In this document: one piece after another, positions 34,812 to 43,140 of the stretch
How positions within the stretch are numbered: position 1 is the first letter of the stretch
Layout of the letters: each line of letters begins with the position of its first letter
From: Phocaeicola coprophilus
Lineage (GTDB): Bacteria > Bacteroidota > Bacteroidia > Bacteroidales > Bacteroidaceae
Direction of reading: 5' to 3'
NCBI GenBank assembly: GCA_016900015.1
Contig: JACJJM010000002.1
Coordinates: 1 to 64,000, forward strand
Length of the DNA stretch: 64,000 bases
Notes under the pieces: generated by a model
What the model was told of the DNA's origin: nothing
The model's input: the letters and a program-made list of their open reading frames with translations, nothing else
The model's database searches: none
Position numbers and translations under genes: made by a program

Positions 34812-37055
34812 ATGAGACCAACAAACTATCATTTATTTGACTTCATGGACTTTGACCTGGAGCTTTCGAAGAATGAATCTTTATGGAAAGCTTGCAAGCC
34901 AACGGCTGTGTATGAAAAGGATGGCGATGTATATATTACAGTTCCTTTTCAGAAGCAAGTCTTGTCCAATGACATGGCTGCCGACACTTCGGTTCCTCGT
35001 GAAGAATACACATTGATTCTTCGTCAATATAGCAACAAAATAATTCGTTTGTTTTGTGGTTTTGGAGATTGGGAGATGACAGACCAGTCTGAAATGCTTC
35101 AATTTAGTGAACGTGTACAAAAACTTCCTTTGCAGGTAAAGGCTGGTGATGGTGAATGGACTATATATTCGGCTGACGGTGTACGCCGTGCTTGGATTAA
35201 TGTGAAAGAACCTAAGTTGGACCATTGGAGCGATCTGTTGCCTGCTCCTCAGGAAACGTTGGATGTGGTGGTATATCCGGATGGTAAGCGCGAAATTCAT
35301 CTGGCTGCTTATGATCATTTTTCACCCCCACGTTATGATGGACTGCCTTTGGTCTATTGTGTTAAGGACGGGCATAAAGAGCGTGCAACGTTATCCTTTG
35401 AGTGTAAGGCTGATGAATGTTTTGCCGGCACAGGTGAACGCTTTACAAAAATGGATTTGAGTGGGCATACATTCTTCTTGAAGAATCAAGATGGGCAAGG
35501 TGTAAACAATCGCCGGACCTATAAAAATATACCATTCTATCTTTCTAGCCGTATGTATGGCACATTCTATCACACATGTGCTCACAGCAAACTTTCTTTG
35601 GCCCATGTGTCGACGCGCTCGGTCGAATTCTTAAGCGATCAGGCAATGATAGACGCTTTCATTATCGCCGGAGACACCGTTGAGGAAATTTTGCGTGGCT
35701 ATCGGGACTTGACCGGCTATCCTTCGATGCCTCCGCTTTGGAGTTTTGGCATTTGGATGAGCCGTATGACCTATTTTAGTGCAGACGAGGTGGATGAAAT
35801 CTGCAATCGTTTGCGTGCTGAACATTATCCTTGTGATGTGATTCACTTGGATACGGGATGGTTCCGTACAGACTGGTTGTGTGAGTGGAAGTTCAATGAA
35901 AAGCGTTTCCCTGATCCAAAAGGTTTTATCCATGGTCTGAAAGACAAAGGCTTCCGGGTGTCTCTTTGGCAGTTGCCTTATGTGGCTGAGGATGCAGAAC
36001 AGATTGATGAAGCTCGTAAGAATGATTATATTGCTCCTTTAACTAAGCAGCAAGCTTCTGAAGGTTCCAATTTTTCAGCTTTGGACTATGCAGGAACTAT
36101 AGACTTTACTTATCCTAAAGCTACGGAGTGGTATAAAGGGCTATTGAAAAATCTGCTCGATATGGGAGTAGTCTGTATAAAGACTGACTTTGGGGAAAAC
36201 ATTCACATGGATGCAAAGTACAAAGGCATGTCTCCTGAGTTGCTCAATAATCTTTATGCGTTGCTCTACCAAAAGGCCGCTTATGAGGTTACAAAAGAGG
36301 TGACAGGAGATGGCATCGTATGGGCGCGTGCGGCTTGGGCTGGTTGCCAGCGCTATCCGCTCCATTGGGGAGGTGATTCATGCAGTTCCTGGGATGGTAT
36401 GGCTGGCTCGCTGAAAGGTGGTTTGCATTTCGGATTGTCTGGCTTTGCTTTTTGGAGTCATGACGTACCCGGATTCCACACATTGCCCAATTTCATGAAT
36501 TCGATTGTTGATGATAAAGTCTACATGCGATGGACACAGTTTGGCGTCTTTTCATCGCATATGCGCTATCATGGGACTAATAAGCGCGAACCATGGTTCT
36601 ATCCGGCCATAGCTCCGATGGTGAAGAAATGGTGGAAGTTGCGTTATAAACTTCTGCCTTATATTTATGAACAAAGTAAAAAAGCCACTCATAGCGGATA
36701 TGCTGTGCTTCGTGCATTGATTTTCGAACATCCTGCAGACAAAATGTGTTGGCACATTGACGATGAATATTATTTCGGAGATGATTTCCTGGTGGCACCG
36801 GTGATGAACAGTGAGGACTGTCGTGATGTCTATTTGCCGGAAGGCGAGTGGGTGAACTTTTTCACGGGAGAGCACTTCCGAGGTGGACAATGGCTCAATG
36901 GCGTCAAAGTTCCTTTGGACGAAATGCCGGTTTATGTGCGTGAAGGCGCAGTGATTCCTGTTTATCCGGAAGACGTCGACTGCACAGACGAGATGGATTT
37001 GGACAAGAGCGTGGCATTGAAGATTGATGAACATTTCAGAGGTATCTGGAAATAG
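34812..37055 (+). CDS. GH31 alpha-glycosidase, alpha-xylosidase (YicI)-like
   Basis: 747 residues without a signal peptide, so cytoplasmic. The GH31 (beta/alpha)8 domain has the nucleophile Asp459 in CIKTDFGENIH and the acid/base Asp522 in HWGGDSCSSWDGM, spaced much as in E. coli YicI (416 and 482). KTDFGE is the form seen in alpha-xylosidases. YicI-type enzymes release alpha-linked xylose from the non-reducing end. In this locus it would act on an imported oligosaccharide downstream of the secreted beta-helix enzyme and next to a corrinoid methyltransferase, so methylated xylosides are possible substrates (inference). Confidence 0.88.
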   Translation: MRPTNYHLFDFMDFDLELSKNESLWKACKPTAVYEKDGDVYITVPFQKQVLSNDMAADTSVPREEYTLILRQYSNKIIRLFCGFGDWEMTDQSEMLQFSERVQKLPLQVKAGDGEWTIYSADGVRRAWINVKEPKLDHWSDLLPAPQETLDVVVYPDGKREIHLAAYDHFSPPRYDGLPLVYCVKDGHKERATLSFECKADECFAGTGERFTKMDLSGHTFFLKNQDGQGVNNRRTYKNIPFYLSSRMYGTFYHTCAHSKLSLAHVSTRSVEFLSDQAMIDAFIIAGDTVEEILRGYRDLTGYPSMPPLWSFGIWMSRMTYFSADEVDEICNRLRAEHYPCDVIHLDTGWFRTDWLCEWKFNEKRFPDPKGFIHGLKDKGFRVSLWQLPYVAEDAEQIDEARKNDYIAPLTKQQASEGSNFSALDYAGTIDFTYPKATEWYKGLLKNLLDMGVVCIKTDFGENIHMDAKYKGMSPELLNNLYALLYQKAAYEVTKEVTGDGIVWARAAWAGCQRYPLHWGGDSCSSWDGMAGSLKGGLHFGLSGFAFWSHDVPGFHTLPNFMNSIVDDKVYMRWTQFGVFSSHMRYHGTNKREPWFYPAIAPMVKKWWKLRYKLLPYIYEQSKKATHSGYAVLRALIFEHPADKMCWHIDDEYYFGDDFLVAPVMNSEDCRDVYLPEGEWVNFFTGEHFRGGQWLNGVKVPLDEMPVYVREGAVIPVYPEDVDCTDEMDLDKSVALKIDEHFRGIWK

Positions 37056-37124
37056 GAGTAGAATGGCAAAAGAAATATAATCGCGAAATAAAGAATCTAT
37101 TATAATTTTAAAAGGCAGAGTTTT

Positions 37125-38930
37125 ATGAATACATGGAAAAAAAATATGGAAGAAACCAAGCAACACTACATTGATTGGTGGAACCATAAAGGCATTGTGC
37201 TGAACATGTGGGAACATTTTCAGGAAGGAGTAACTCCTCATGCTGATGTTCCGGCACCGGCTCCTCCCAAGGATTTAAATCAAAAATGGTTTGATCCTGA
37301 ATGGCGCGCGGCTTATTTGGATTGGTATGTTGCGCATAGTTCGCTTTTGGCAGATATGTTGCCTGTGGCTAATACCCAACTTGGTCCAGGCTCGCTGGCT
37401 GCAATTCTAGGAGGTGTATTTGAAGGAGGAGAGGACACCATTTGGATTCATCCTAATCCGAATTATACAGATGACATCAAGTTTGACCCTGACAACAATG
37501 CGGCTTGGAAATTGCACAAGGATTTGCTGCGTGCATGTAAAGAGAAAGCGCAAGGGCATTATTATGTGGGTATGCCCGACTTGATGGAAGGGCTTGATGT
37601 GTTGGCTGCCATCAAAGGGACAGACAAGGTGTTGCTCGACACCGTGATGCAACCGGAGGTGCTCGAACACCAGATGCAGCAGATTAACGACATCTATTTC
37701 CAGGTGTTTGATGAATTGTATGACATCATACGCGAAGGTGACGAGATGGCTTTCTGTTATTTCTCATCTTGGGCTCCTGGAAAGATGACAAAAATCCAAA
37801 GTGACATATCGACCATGATTAGCGAAGAAGATTATCGTCGTTTTGTGCAACCTTTCATTCGTGAGCAATGCCAGAAGATCGACTATACACTCTATCATCT
37901 CGACGGAGTGGGTGCGATGCGTCACTTGCCGGCTCTGTTAGAGATTGAAGAATTGAATGCGATTCAGTGGACACCCGGTGTGGGCGAACCGCAAGGAGGC
38001 TCGCCGAAGTGGTATGATCTCTACAAACGTATCTTGGCAGGCGGTAAGAGTATCCTGGCTAGTTGGGTGACGGTGGATGAATTGAAACCATTGCTTGACA
38101 ATATCGGTGCTGACGGCGTGCATTTGGAAATGGATTTCCACAACGAGCGTGAGGTGGAACAAGCTATGCGTATCGTGGAAGAGTATAGAAGCTCATCTTC
38201 ATCAACAACATCAAAGACAAATACAGAACAAGTTAAAGAACAACAAACCATGCAGGACGAAACGATTCATGTACAGGCTTCTCAACAAGAGGACGAGGAG
38301 CTGAAACCTTTATTTGACGCGATTGTAGCCGGAAAATTGGAGCCGGCAGTAGAAGTGACTAAGAAAGCTATTGAAAAGGGTGTTCCCCCTCAAGTCATCA
38401 TCAATAATTACATGATTAAGGCGATGGGCGAAATCGGCCAACGTTTTCAGGATGGCAAGGCTTTCGTGCCCCAACTCTTGATGGCCGGACGGGCAATGAA
38501 GGGTGCATTGGAGCTGCTGAAGCCACTTTTGCAAGGGAATGCGTCAGCCACTATCGGCCGTGTAGTCATCGGGACAGTGAAAGGAGATTTGCATGACATT
38601 GGTAAGAATCTTGTGGCTTCCATGCTTGAAGGATGTGGATTTGAAGTAATCAACATAGGCATTGATGTACCTGCCGAGAAGTTTGTGCAGGCTGTGGAGG
38701 AAAATCATGCTGACATCCTCTGCATGAGTGCATTGCTGACGACGACAATGACCTACATGAAGGATGTGATTGACGCTGTGAAGGCAGCTGGCATTCGTGA
38801 CAAAGTGAAGATCATGGTTGGCGGTGCTCCTGTAAACCAGGCTTTCGCCGATGAGATTGGTGCTGATGGTTACAGCGACAATGCCAACTCAGCCGTACAG
38901 GTGGCCAAACATCTGATTGGAGCAGCATAA
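37125..38930 (+). CDS. UroD-fold methyltransferase fused to corrinoid-binding protein
   Basis: 601 residues in two parts joined by a Ser/Thr/Gln-rich linker (~352-388). Residues 1-350 are a uroporphyrinogen-decarboxylase-fold methyltransferase of the MtaA/CmuA kind. The position where thiol-directed members carry His-x-Cys zinc ligands reads YHLDGVGAMRH, so the zinc site is not evident. Residues ~388-475 are the helical cap (B12-binding-2), and ~478-600 the Rossmann domain with the cobalamin His in GDLHDIGKN (Asp488, His490, Gly493). The fusion can take a methyl group from a substrate to bound corrinoid in one chain. Neither a second methyltransferase to tetrahydrofolate nor a reductive activator is in the window. 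Its place beside glycosidases and a symporter suggests O-demethylation of a methylated sugar. Confidence 0.87.
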   Translation: MNTWKKNMEETKQHYIDWWNHKGIVLNMWEHFQEGVTPHADVPAPAPPKDLNQKWFDPEWRAAYLDWYVAHSSLLADMLPVANTQLGPGSLAAILGGVFEGGEDTIWIHPNPNYTDDIKFDPDNNAAWKLHKDLLRACKEKAQGHYYVGMPDLMEGLDVLAAIKGTDKVLLDTVMQPEVLEHQMQQINDIYFQVFDELYDIIREGDEMAFCYFSSWAPGKMTKIQSDISTMISEEDYRRFVQPFIREQCQKIDYTLYHLDGVGAMRHLPALLEIEELNAIQWTPGVGEPQGGSPKWYDLYKRILAGGKSILASWVTVDELKPLLDNIGADGVHLEMDFHNEREVEQAMRIVEEYRSSSSSTTSKTNTEQVKEQQTMQDETIHVQASQQEDEELKPLFDAIVAGKLEPAVEVTKKAIEKGVPPQVIINNYMIKAMGEIGQRFQDGKAFVPQLLMAGRAMKGALELLKPLLQGNASATIGRVVIGTVKGDLHDIGKNLVASMLEGCGFEVINIGIDVPAEKFVQAVEENHADILCMSALLTTTMTYMKDVIDAVKAAGIRDKVKIMVGGAPVNQAFADEIGADGYSDNANSAVQVAKHLIGAA

Positions 38931-38941
38931 AGATGAATCAT

Positions 38942-38990
38942 AGACATGGAAGCCAAGGACATATTCGGCTTTGGCTTCTGTGTCTTTTTT
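38942..38990 (+). terminator. Terminator after the methyltransferase
   Basis: GAAGCCAA (38949-38956) pairs with TTGGCTTC (38971-38978), extended by AGACA against TGTCT, then a T6 run. It ends the three-gene transcript before the symporter. Confidence 0.85.
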
Positions 38991-39104
38991 GTTTTCGGAG
39001 GATTCGTGTGCCGGCCGGCATGTATGGAAAATCCGGAATCAAAGCATGGCCGCGTGGGCACGTGGCTTCAATAAATGAGTCATAACCTTAATATCTGATA
39101 AAGT

Positions 39105-40673
39105 ATGAATGTGAAATTTTTGGAACCTCTTGACTGGGCCATTTTGGCTGCGTACTTCATCATTTTGATGGGCATCGGCATTTGGGCCAGTTTGAAACGT
39201 AAGAAAGGAAGTAGCCTGTTCATGGCCGAACACTCCTTAAGCTGGTATCACATCGGTTTCTCCATGTGGGGGACGAATGTTGGTCCGTCTATGCTGATAG
39301 CTTCGGCTAGTGCGGGATTCACGACGGGTGTGGTGTCGGGCAACTATGCTTGGTATGCGTTTGTCTTCATTTGCCTGTTGGCGTTTGTTTTTGCTCCGCG
39401 CTATTTGGGGGCAAAAGTCACGACGTTGCCGGAGTTTATGGGACGACGCTTCGGACAGTCGACTCGAAACATTCTGGCATGGTACACCATTGTGACCATC
39501 CTCATTTCCTGGCTCGCGCTGACGCTCTTTGCCGGAGGCATCTTGATACGCCAGATATTTGACATCCCCATGTGGCAGTCAGCCTTGATACTGTTGCTGG
39601 TATCGGCATTTTTCACCATAGCCGGAGGACTGAAGGCTGTGGCTTATACGAATGTCTACCAGATGGTGTTGCTCATTGTGGTGTCGGCAGCGCTGACCAT
39701 TGTCGGATTGGTCAAGGTGGGAGGAATTGATGGCCTGGTGGCTGCCGTTCCGTCTGATTATTGGAACATGTTCCGTCCGAATGATGACCCTGCTTTCCCG
39801 TGGTTGCCTATTCTTTTGGGCTACCCCATCATGGGTGTCTGGTTTTGGTGTACCGATCAGTCAATGGTGCAGCCGGTGTTGGCAGCCAAAAACTTGAAGC
39901 AAGGACAGTTGGGCGCGAATCTGACGGGTTGGTTAAAGATTCTCGATGTGCCTTTGTATATCGTTCCGGGCATCATCTGTTTTGCTCTTTTTCCCACACT
40001 TCAGAATCCTGATGAAGCCTACATGACATTGGTCACCAATCTTTTTCCTGTGGGCATGGTCGGCATGGTGATGGCCGTTTTGACGGCTGCATTGGTCAGC
40101 ACGGTAGGTTCGGCATTGAATGCGCTCAGCACGGTGTTTACCATTGACATTTACATGAAATATCGTCCGAAAGCTTCAGAAAAAGAGATGATTAGTGTCG
40201 GACGTCTGGTGACGGTGGTCGGTGCCATCATATCCATTGTGATTTGCATTGCCATCGATAGCATCAAAGGACTTGATTTGTTCAATGTCTTCCAGTCTGT
40301 ACTTGGATTCATAGCTCCTCCTATGGCAGCCGTGTTCTTGTTTGGCGTGTTCTGGAAGCGTGCGACGACGCGTGCTGCCAATTTCGCGCTGACTTTCGGA
40401 ACGGCTTTCAGCCTTCTGGTCGGTGTGCTTTATTTGTGGGTCTTTCCTTCAGAGGACTATCCCGGCGTATGGCCTCATTTCATGATGCTTTCGTTCGACC
40501 TCTTTGTGGCTATCAGTGTCGGCATGTTTATCATCAGCATGTTTGAGAAGAAGCCTCAAGGGAATGCTTTGGATTATGGCACGTTGCCCAAGCCTTCTTC
40601 TTCCGTTGTCGTGTTGTGGGTACTGCTGATTTTGGTGATGATAGCTCTCTATACGTTCTTCAACGGACATTAA
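39105..40673 (+). CDS. Sodium/solute symporter (SSS, SGLT-like)
   Basis: 522 residues with about 13-14 membrane helices. SSS-family landmarks include DWAILAAYFIILMGIGIWAS, the SSTADFFLAG-like region (KGSSLFMAEHSLSWYHIGFSMWGTNVGPS, given in part), TNVYQMVLLIVVS and the sodium-site region LTAALVSTVGSALNALSTVF. The branch is that of sugar transporters (SGLT, vSGLT). It is predicted to import a monosaccharide or small glycoside with Na+. It follows the corrinoid methyltransferase by 174 bases and a terminator, so it may have its own promoter. Confidence 0.9.
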   Translation: MNVKFLEPLDWAILAAYFIILMGIGIWASLKRKKGSSLFMAEHSLSWYHIGFSMWGTNVGPSMLIASASAGFTTGVVSGNYAWYAFVFICLLAFVFAPRYLGAKVTTLPEFMGRRFGQSTRNILAWYTIVTILISWLALTLFAGGILIRQIFDIPMWQSALILLLVSAFFTIAGGLKAVAYTNVYQMVLLIVVSAALTIVGLVKVGGIDGLVAAVPSDYWNMFRPNDDPAFPWLPILLGYPIMGVWFWCTDQSMVQPVLAAKNLKQGQLGANLTGWLKILDVPLYIVPGIICFALFPTLQNPDEAYMTLVTNLFPVGMVGMVMAVLTAALVSTVGSALNALSTVFTIDIYMKYRPKASEKEMISVGRLVTVVGAIISIVICIAIDSIKGLDLFNVFQSVLGFIAPPMAAVFLFGVFWKRATTRAANFALTFGTAFSLLVGVLYLWVFPSEDYPGVWPHFMMLSFDLFVAISVGMFIISMFEKKPQGNALDYGTLPKPSSSVVVLWVLLILVMIALYTFFNGH

Positions 40674-40698
40674 AGTGAGCATTGTCTGATAATTTCTG

Positions 40699-40760
40699 AG
40701 GGTGTGTTGAGAGTATAAGTTTCAATGAAAACTATCTCGGCACACCCTTAAACATTTTTT
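40699..40760 (+). terminator. Terminator after the symporter
   Basis: AGGGTGTG (40699-40706) pairs with CACACCCT (40741-40748), with GAGA/TCTC inside and a long loop, followed by AAACATTTTTT. Confidence 0.7.
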
Positions 40761-40762
40761 AT

Positions 40763-42046
40763 ATGTCGGCTATGAAATATTTCTTCATTTTATTCTTTTT
40801 TCTGTGCAGCCTCTTTTCCTACGGGCAATTGATACGTGTCGGGGAAGGATATAGCCAGACGTCGGTGAACACGGCGGTCTTTCGGAATGCATCGTTGGTG
40901 ACTGATGGCGGCACACAGTATGTTGCTTTTTACGACCCTGACGGTTACGTTGTGCTGGGCAAGAGGTCGCTGGATGATTCGGAGTGGACGCTGGAGCGTT
41001 CGCCCTATCAGGGACATGTTGCTGATGCGCATAATGTCATCAGTATGATGGTCGACGGAGATGGGTATGTCCATGTGGCCTTTGATCATCACGGCGGTCG
41101 GTTGAATTATTGTCGGAGTGTAGCTCCCGGCTCTTTGCGCTTAGGAGACAAAGAGCCGATGACGGGTGTCGACGAAGATGACGTGACTTATCCGGAGTTT
41201 TATCGCATGCCGGACGGAGGTTTGCTTTTTGCTTATCGTTCAGGAGCTTCAGGCAAGGGAAACTTGGTCATGAACCGTTATGACCTTCGCACCCGTCGCT
41301 GGGAGCGTGTGCAGGATGTGCTCATCGACGGCGAGGGACAGCGCAATGCCTATTGGCAACTCTTTGTGGATGGACGAGGTGTTATCCATGTCTCGTGGGT
41401 CTGGCGTGAGACGTGGATGGTGGAGACCAATCATGATTTGTGCTATGCTTGTTCGCCCGATGGCGGGAAGACTTGGTATAAATCGACAGGGGAGCCATAC
41501 ACCCTTCCCATTTGTAAGGACAATGCTGAATACGCCTGCCGCATACCTCAGGACAGTGAACTTATCAATCAGACCAGCATGTGCACGGATGCAGCAGGGC
41601 ATCCCTACATTGTGACTTATTGGCGGGATGCTGGGAGCGACGTCCCGCAGTATCGTCTGGTGTGGCATGACGGCCGGCAATGGAATGTGCGTCAAATCAT
41701 GCAGCGTCATCAGCCTTTCTCTCTGAAAGGCGGGGGTACGAAGATGATACCGATAGCCCGTCCGCGCATTGTGGTGGATGGTGACAGGGCCTATTTCATA
41801 TTCCGTGACGTTGAGCGGGGTAGTAAGGTTTCGATGGCCTATACGGATGATTTGAGACAAGGCCGTTGGGACGTGAAGGATTTGACTGACTTTTCCGTGG
41901 AAGCTTGGGAGCCGAGTCTCGACACAGAGTTGTGGAAGCAGCAGAAGCGCCTGCACATTTTTGTGCAGACCACTTATCAGGGTGACGGCGAACGCACGGT
42001 TGACCATGCGCCGACACCGGTCTATGTGCTACAGGTAGAGCTGTGA
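40763..42046 (+). CDS. Secreted BNR-4 repeat beta-propeller protein, probable polysaccharide lyase or glycosidase
   Basis: 427 residues with a signal peptide (MKYFFILFFFLCSLFSYGQ; starts at 40763 or 40772). The body has propeller-type repeats, among them DAHNVISMMVDGDGYVHVAFDHHG, RNAYWQLFVDGRGVIHVSWVW and HDLCYACSPDGGKTW, the last an Asp-box-like turn. This is the BNR_4 family, which includes seven-bladed ulvan and related uronate lyases. The DHHG stretch could hold a catalytic His, as in those lyases. Substrate unknown; its place at the end of the glycan locus suggests removal of a uronate or rhamnose-linked residue. Confidence 0.82.
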   Translation: MSAMKYFFILFFFLCSLFSYGQLIRVGEGYSQTSVNTAVFRNASLVTDGGTQYVAFYDPDGYVVLGKRSLDDSEWTLERSPYQGHVADAHNVISMMVDGDGYVHVAFDHHGGRLNYCRSVAPGSLRLGDKEPMTGVDEDDVTYPEFYRMPDGGLLFAYRSGASGKGNLVMNRYDLRTRRWERVQDVLIDGEGQRNAYWQLFVDGRGVIHVSWVWRETWMVETNHDLCYACSPDGGKTWYKSTGEPYTLPICKDNAEYACRIPQDSELINQTSMCTDAAGHPYIVTYWRDAGSDVPQYRLVWHDGRQWNVRQIMQRHQPFSLKGGGTKMIPIARPRIVVDGDRAYFIFRDVERGSKVSMAYTDDLRQGRWDVKDLTDFSVEAWEPSLDTELWKQQKRLHIFVQTTYQGDGERTVDHAPTPVYVLQVEL

Positions 42047-42153
42047 GATTCCCATAGATAGAAGGTAGCTGTGCCTGGTCGGGATAGGGACTTCGGAGGA
42101 TGTCTACATGCAGTGACATCTTCCCTGTTCGGAAGTCTTTGTTTTTCGGCTAT

Positions 42154-43038
42154 TTATCTCACTAAATTTTGTGGCAAGTCGGGCATGGCTCCGTGCTGGG
42201 TACACACGTATGCCGAGACCTCCACGGCCAGTTTGTGTGCCTCGTCGGTGGAAGCTCCCCGCAGGAGGGAAGCTGCGAATGTTGCTGTAAACGAATCGCC
42301 TGCTCCCACTGTGTCGGCTACGCTCACATGGGGAGTATGGATGAAGGAGACCCTTCCGGGAGTGAACACATAGCTGCCATCAGCTCCACATGTGAGGATG
42401 AGCGTCCGAAGGTTGTATTCCTCCAGCAAAGCCCGGCACTGTTCTTGCACGCTGAAGTCTGCAAGACCGAACATCCGGCTGACAGTCAATCGCTCTTCAT
42501 CATTAATTTTCAAAATGTTGCATCGGCGCATGGAGTCGCAGAGCACTTCCTCTGTGTAGAAGTGCTGGCGCAGGTTGATGTCAAATATCTTTAGTGTTTC
42601 CTCCATGTCGGGCATGGCGTCGAGGAATCGGCAGATGGTGTCACGTGACGCGACGTTTCGTTGGGCCAACGAACCGAAGCAGACAGCTTGTGTCCGCTGG
42701 GCCAAGGCTTCCAGTTCGGCTGTATAGGGGATGTTGTCCCAAGCCACGTTTTCCTTTATGTTGTAGCAAGGCACGCCTTTGGTGTCGAGTTCCACCTCGA
42801 CTGTGCCTGTCGGGTATGGTACGGTAGCGATGACGTGCTTCAGTCTTTTGTCGTGGTACTTCGCGATGATTTCTCGTCCCGGGTCATCGTCTCCCACGGC
42901 ACTGACTACGTAGCTGTCACATCCGAATTGCGATGCGTGGTAGGCGAAATTTGCCGGTGCTCCGCCCATTTGTTTTCCCTCAGGAAGCATGTCCCATAGT
43001 GCTTCCCCTATCCCTACGACTGTCGATTGCTTGCTCAT
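42154..43038 (-). CDS. PfkB-family sugar kinase, fructokinase-like
   Basis: 294 residues of the ribokinase fold. The N-terminal GIGEALWDMLPEGKQMGGAPANFAYH and C-terminal VADTVGAGDSFTATF (catalytic Asp in GAGD) signatures are clear. GEALWDMLP is typical of fructokinases in Bacteroidetes. It would phosphorylate a hexose or similar sugar with ATP in the cytoplasm. It is convergent with the BNR-4 gene and preceded by its own -7 box, so it is not obviously part of the glycan locus, although it could process a released sugar. Confidence 0.9.
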   Translation of the reverse strand: MSKQSTVVGIGEALWDMLPEGKQMGGAPANFAYHASQFGCDSYVVSAVGDDDPGREIIAKYHDKRLKHVIATVPYPTGTVEVELDTKGVPCYNIKENVAWDNIPYTAELEALAQRTQAVCFGSLAQRNVASRDTICRFLDAMPDMEETLKIFDINLRQHFYTEEVLCDSMRRCNILKINDEERLTVSRMFGLADFSVQEQCRALLEEYNLRTLILTCGADGSYVFTPGRVSFIHTPHVSVADTVGAGDSFTATFAASLLRGASTDEAHKLAVEVSAYVCTQHGAMPDLPQNLVR

Positions 43039-43124
43039 GGTGTTTGAATGTTTGATGTTGATGTCTGAAAACGAGCTGGGACTATGGCGTCTGCCGCGAG
43101 TAGTCGAAGCCCGTGAGTGTGCTG

Positions 43125-43132
43125 CAAATATA
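43125..43132 (-). promoter_or_regulatory. Candidate -7 box of the PfkB kinase
   Basis: TATATTTG on the minus strand, about 87 bases before the start codon. The upstream box is not clear. Confidence 0.45.
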
Positions 43133-43140
43133 CTTCATTC

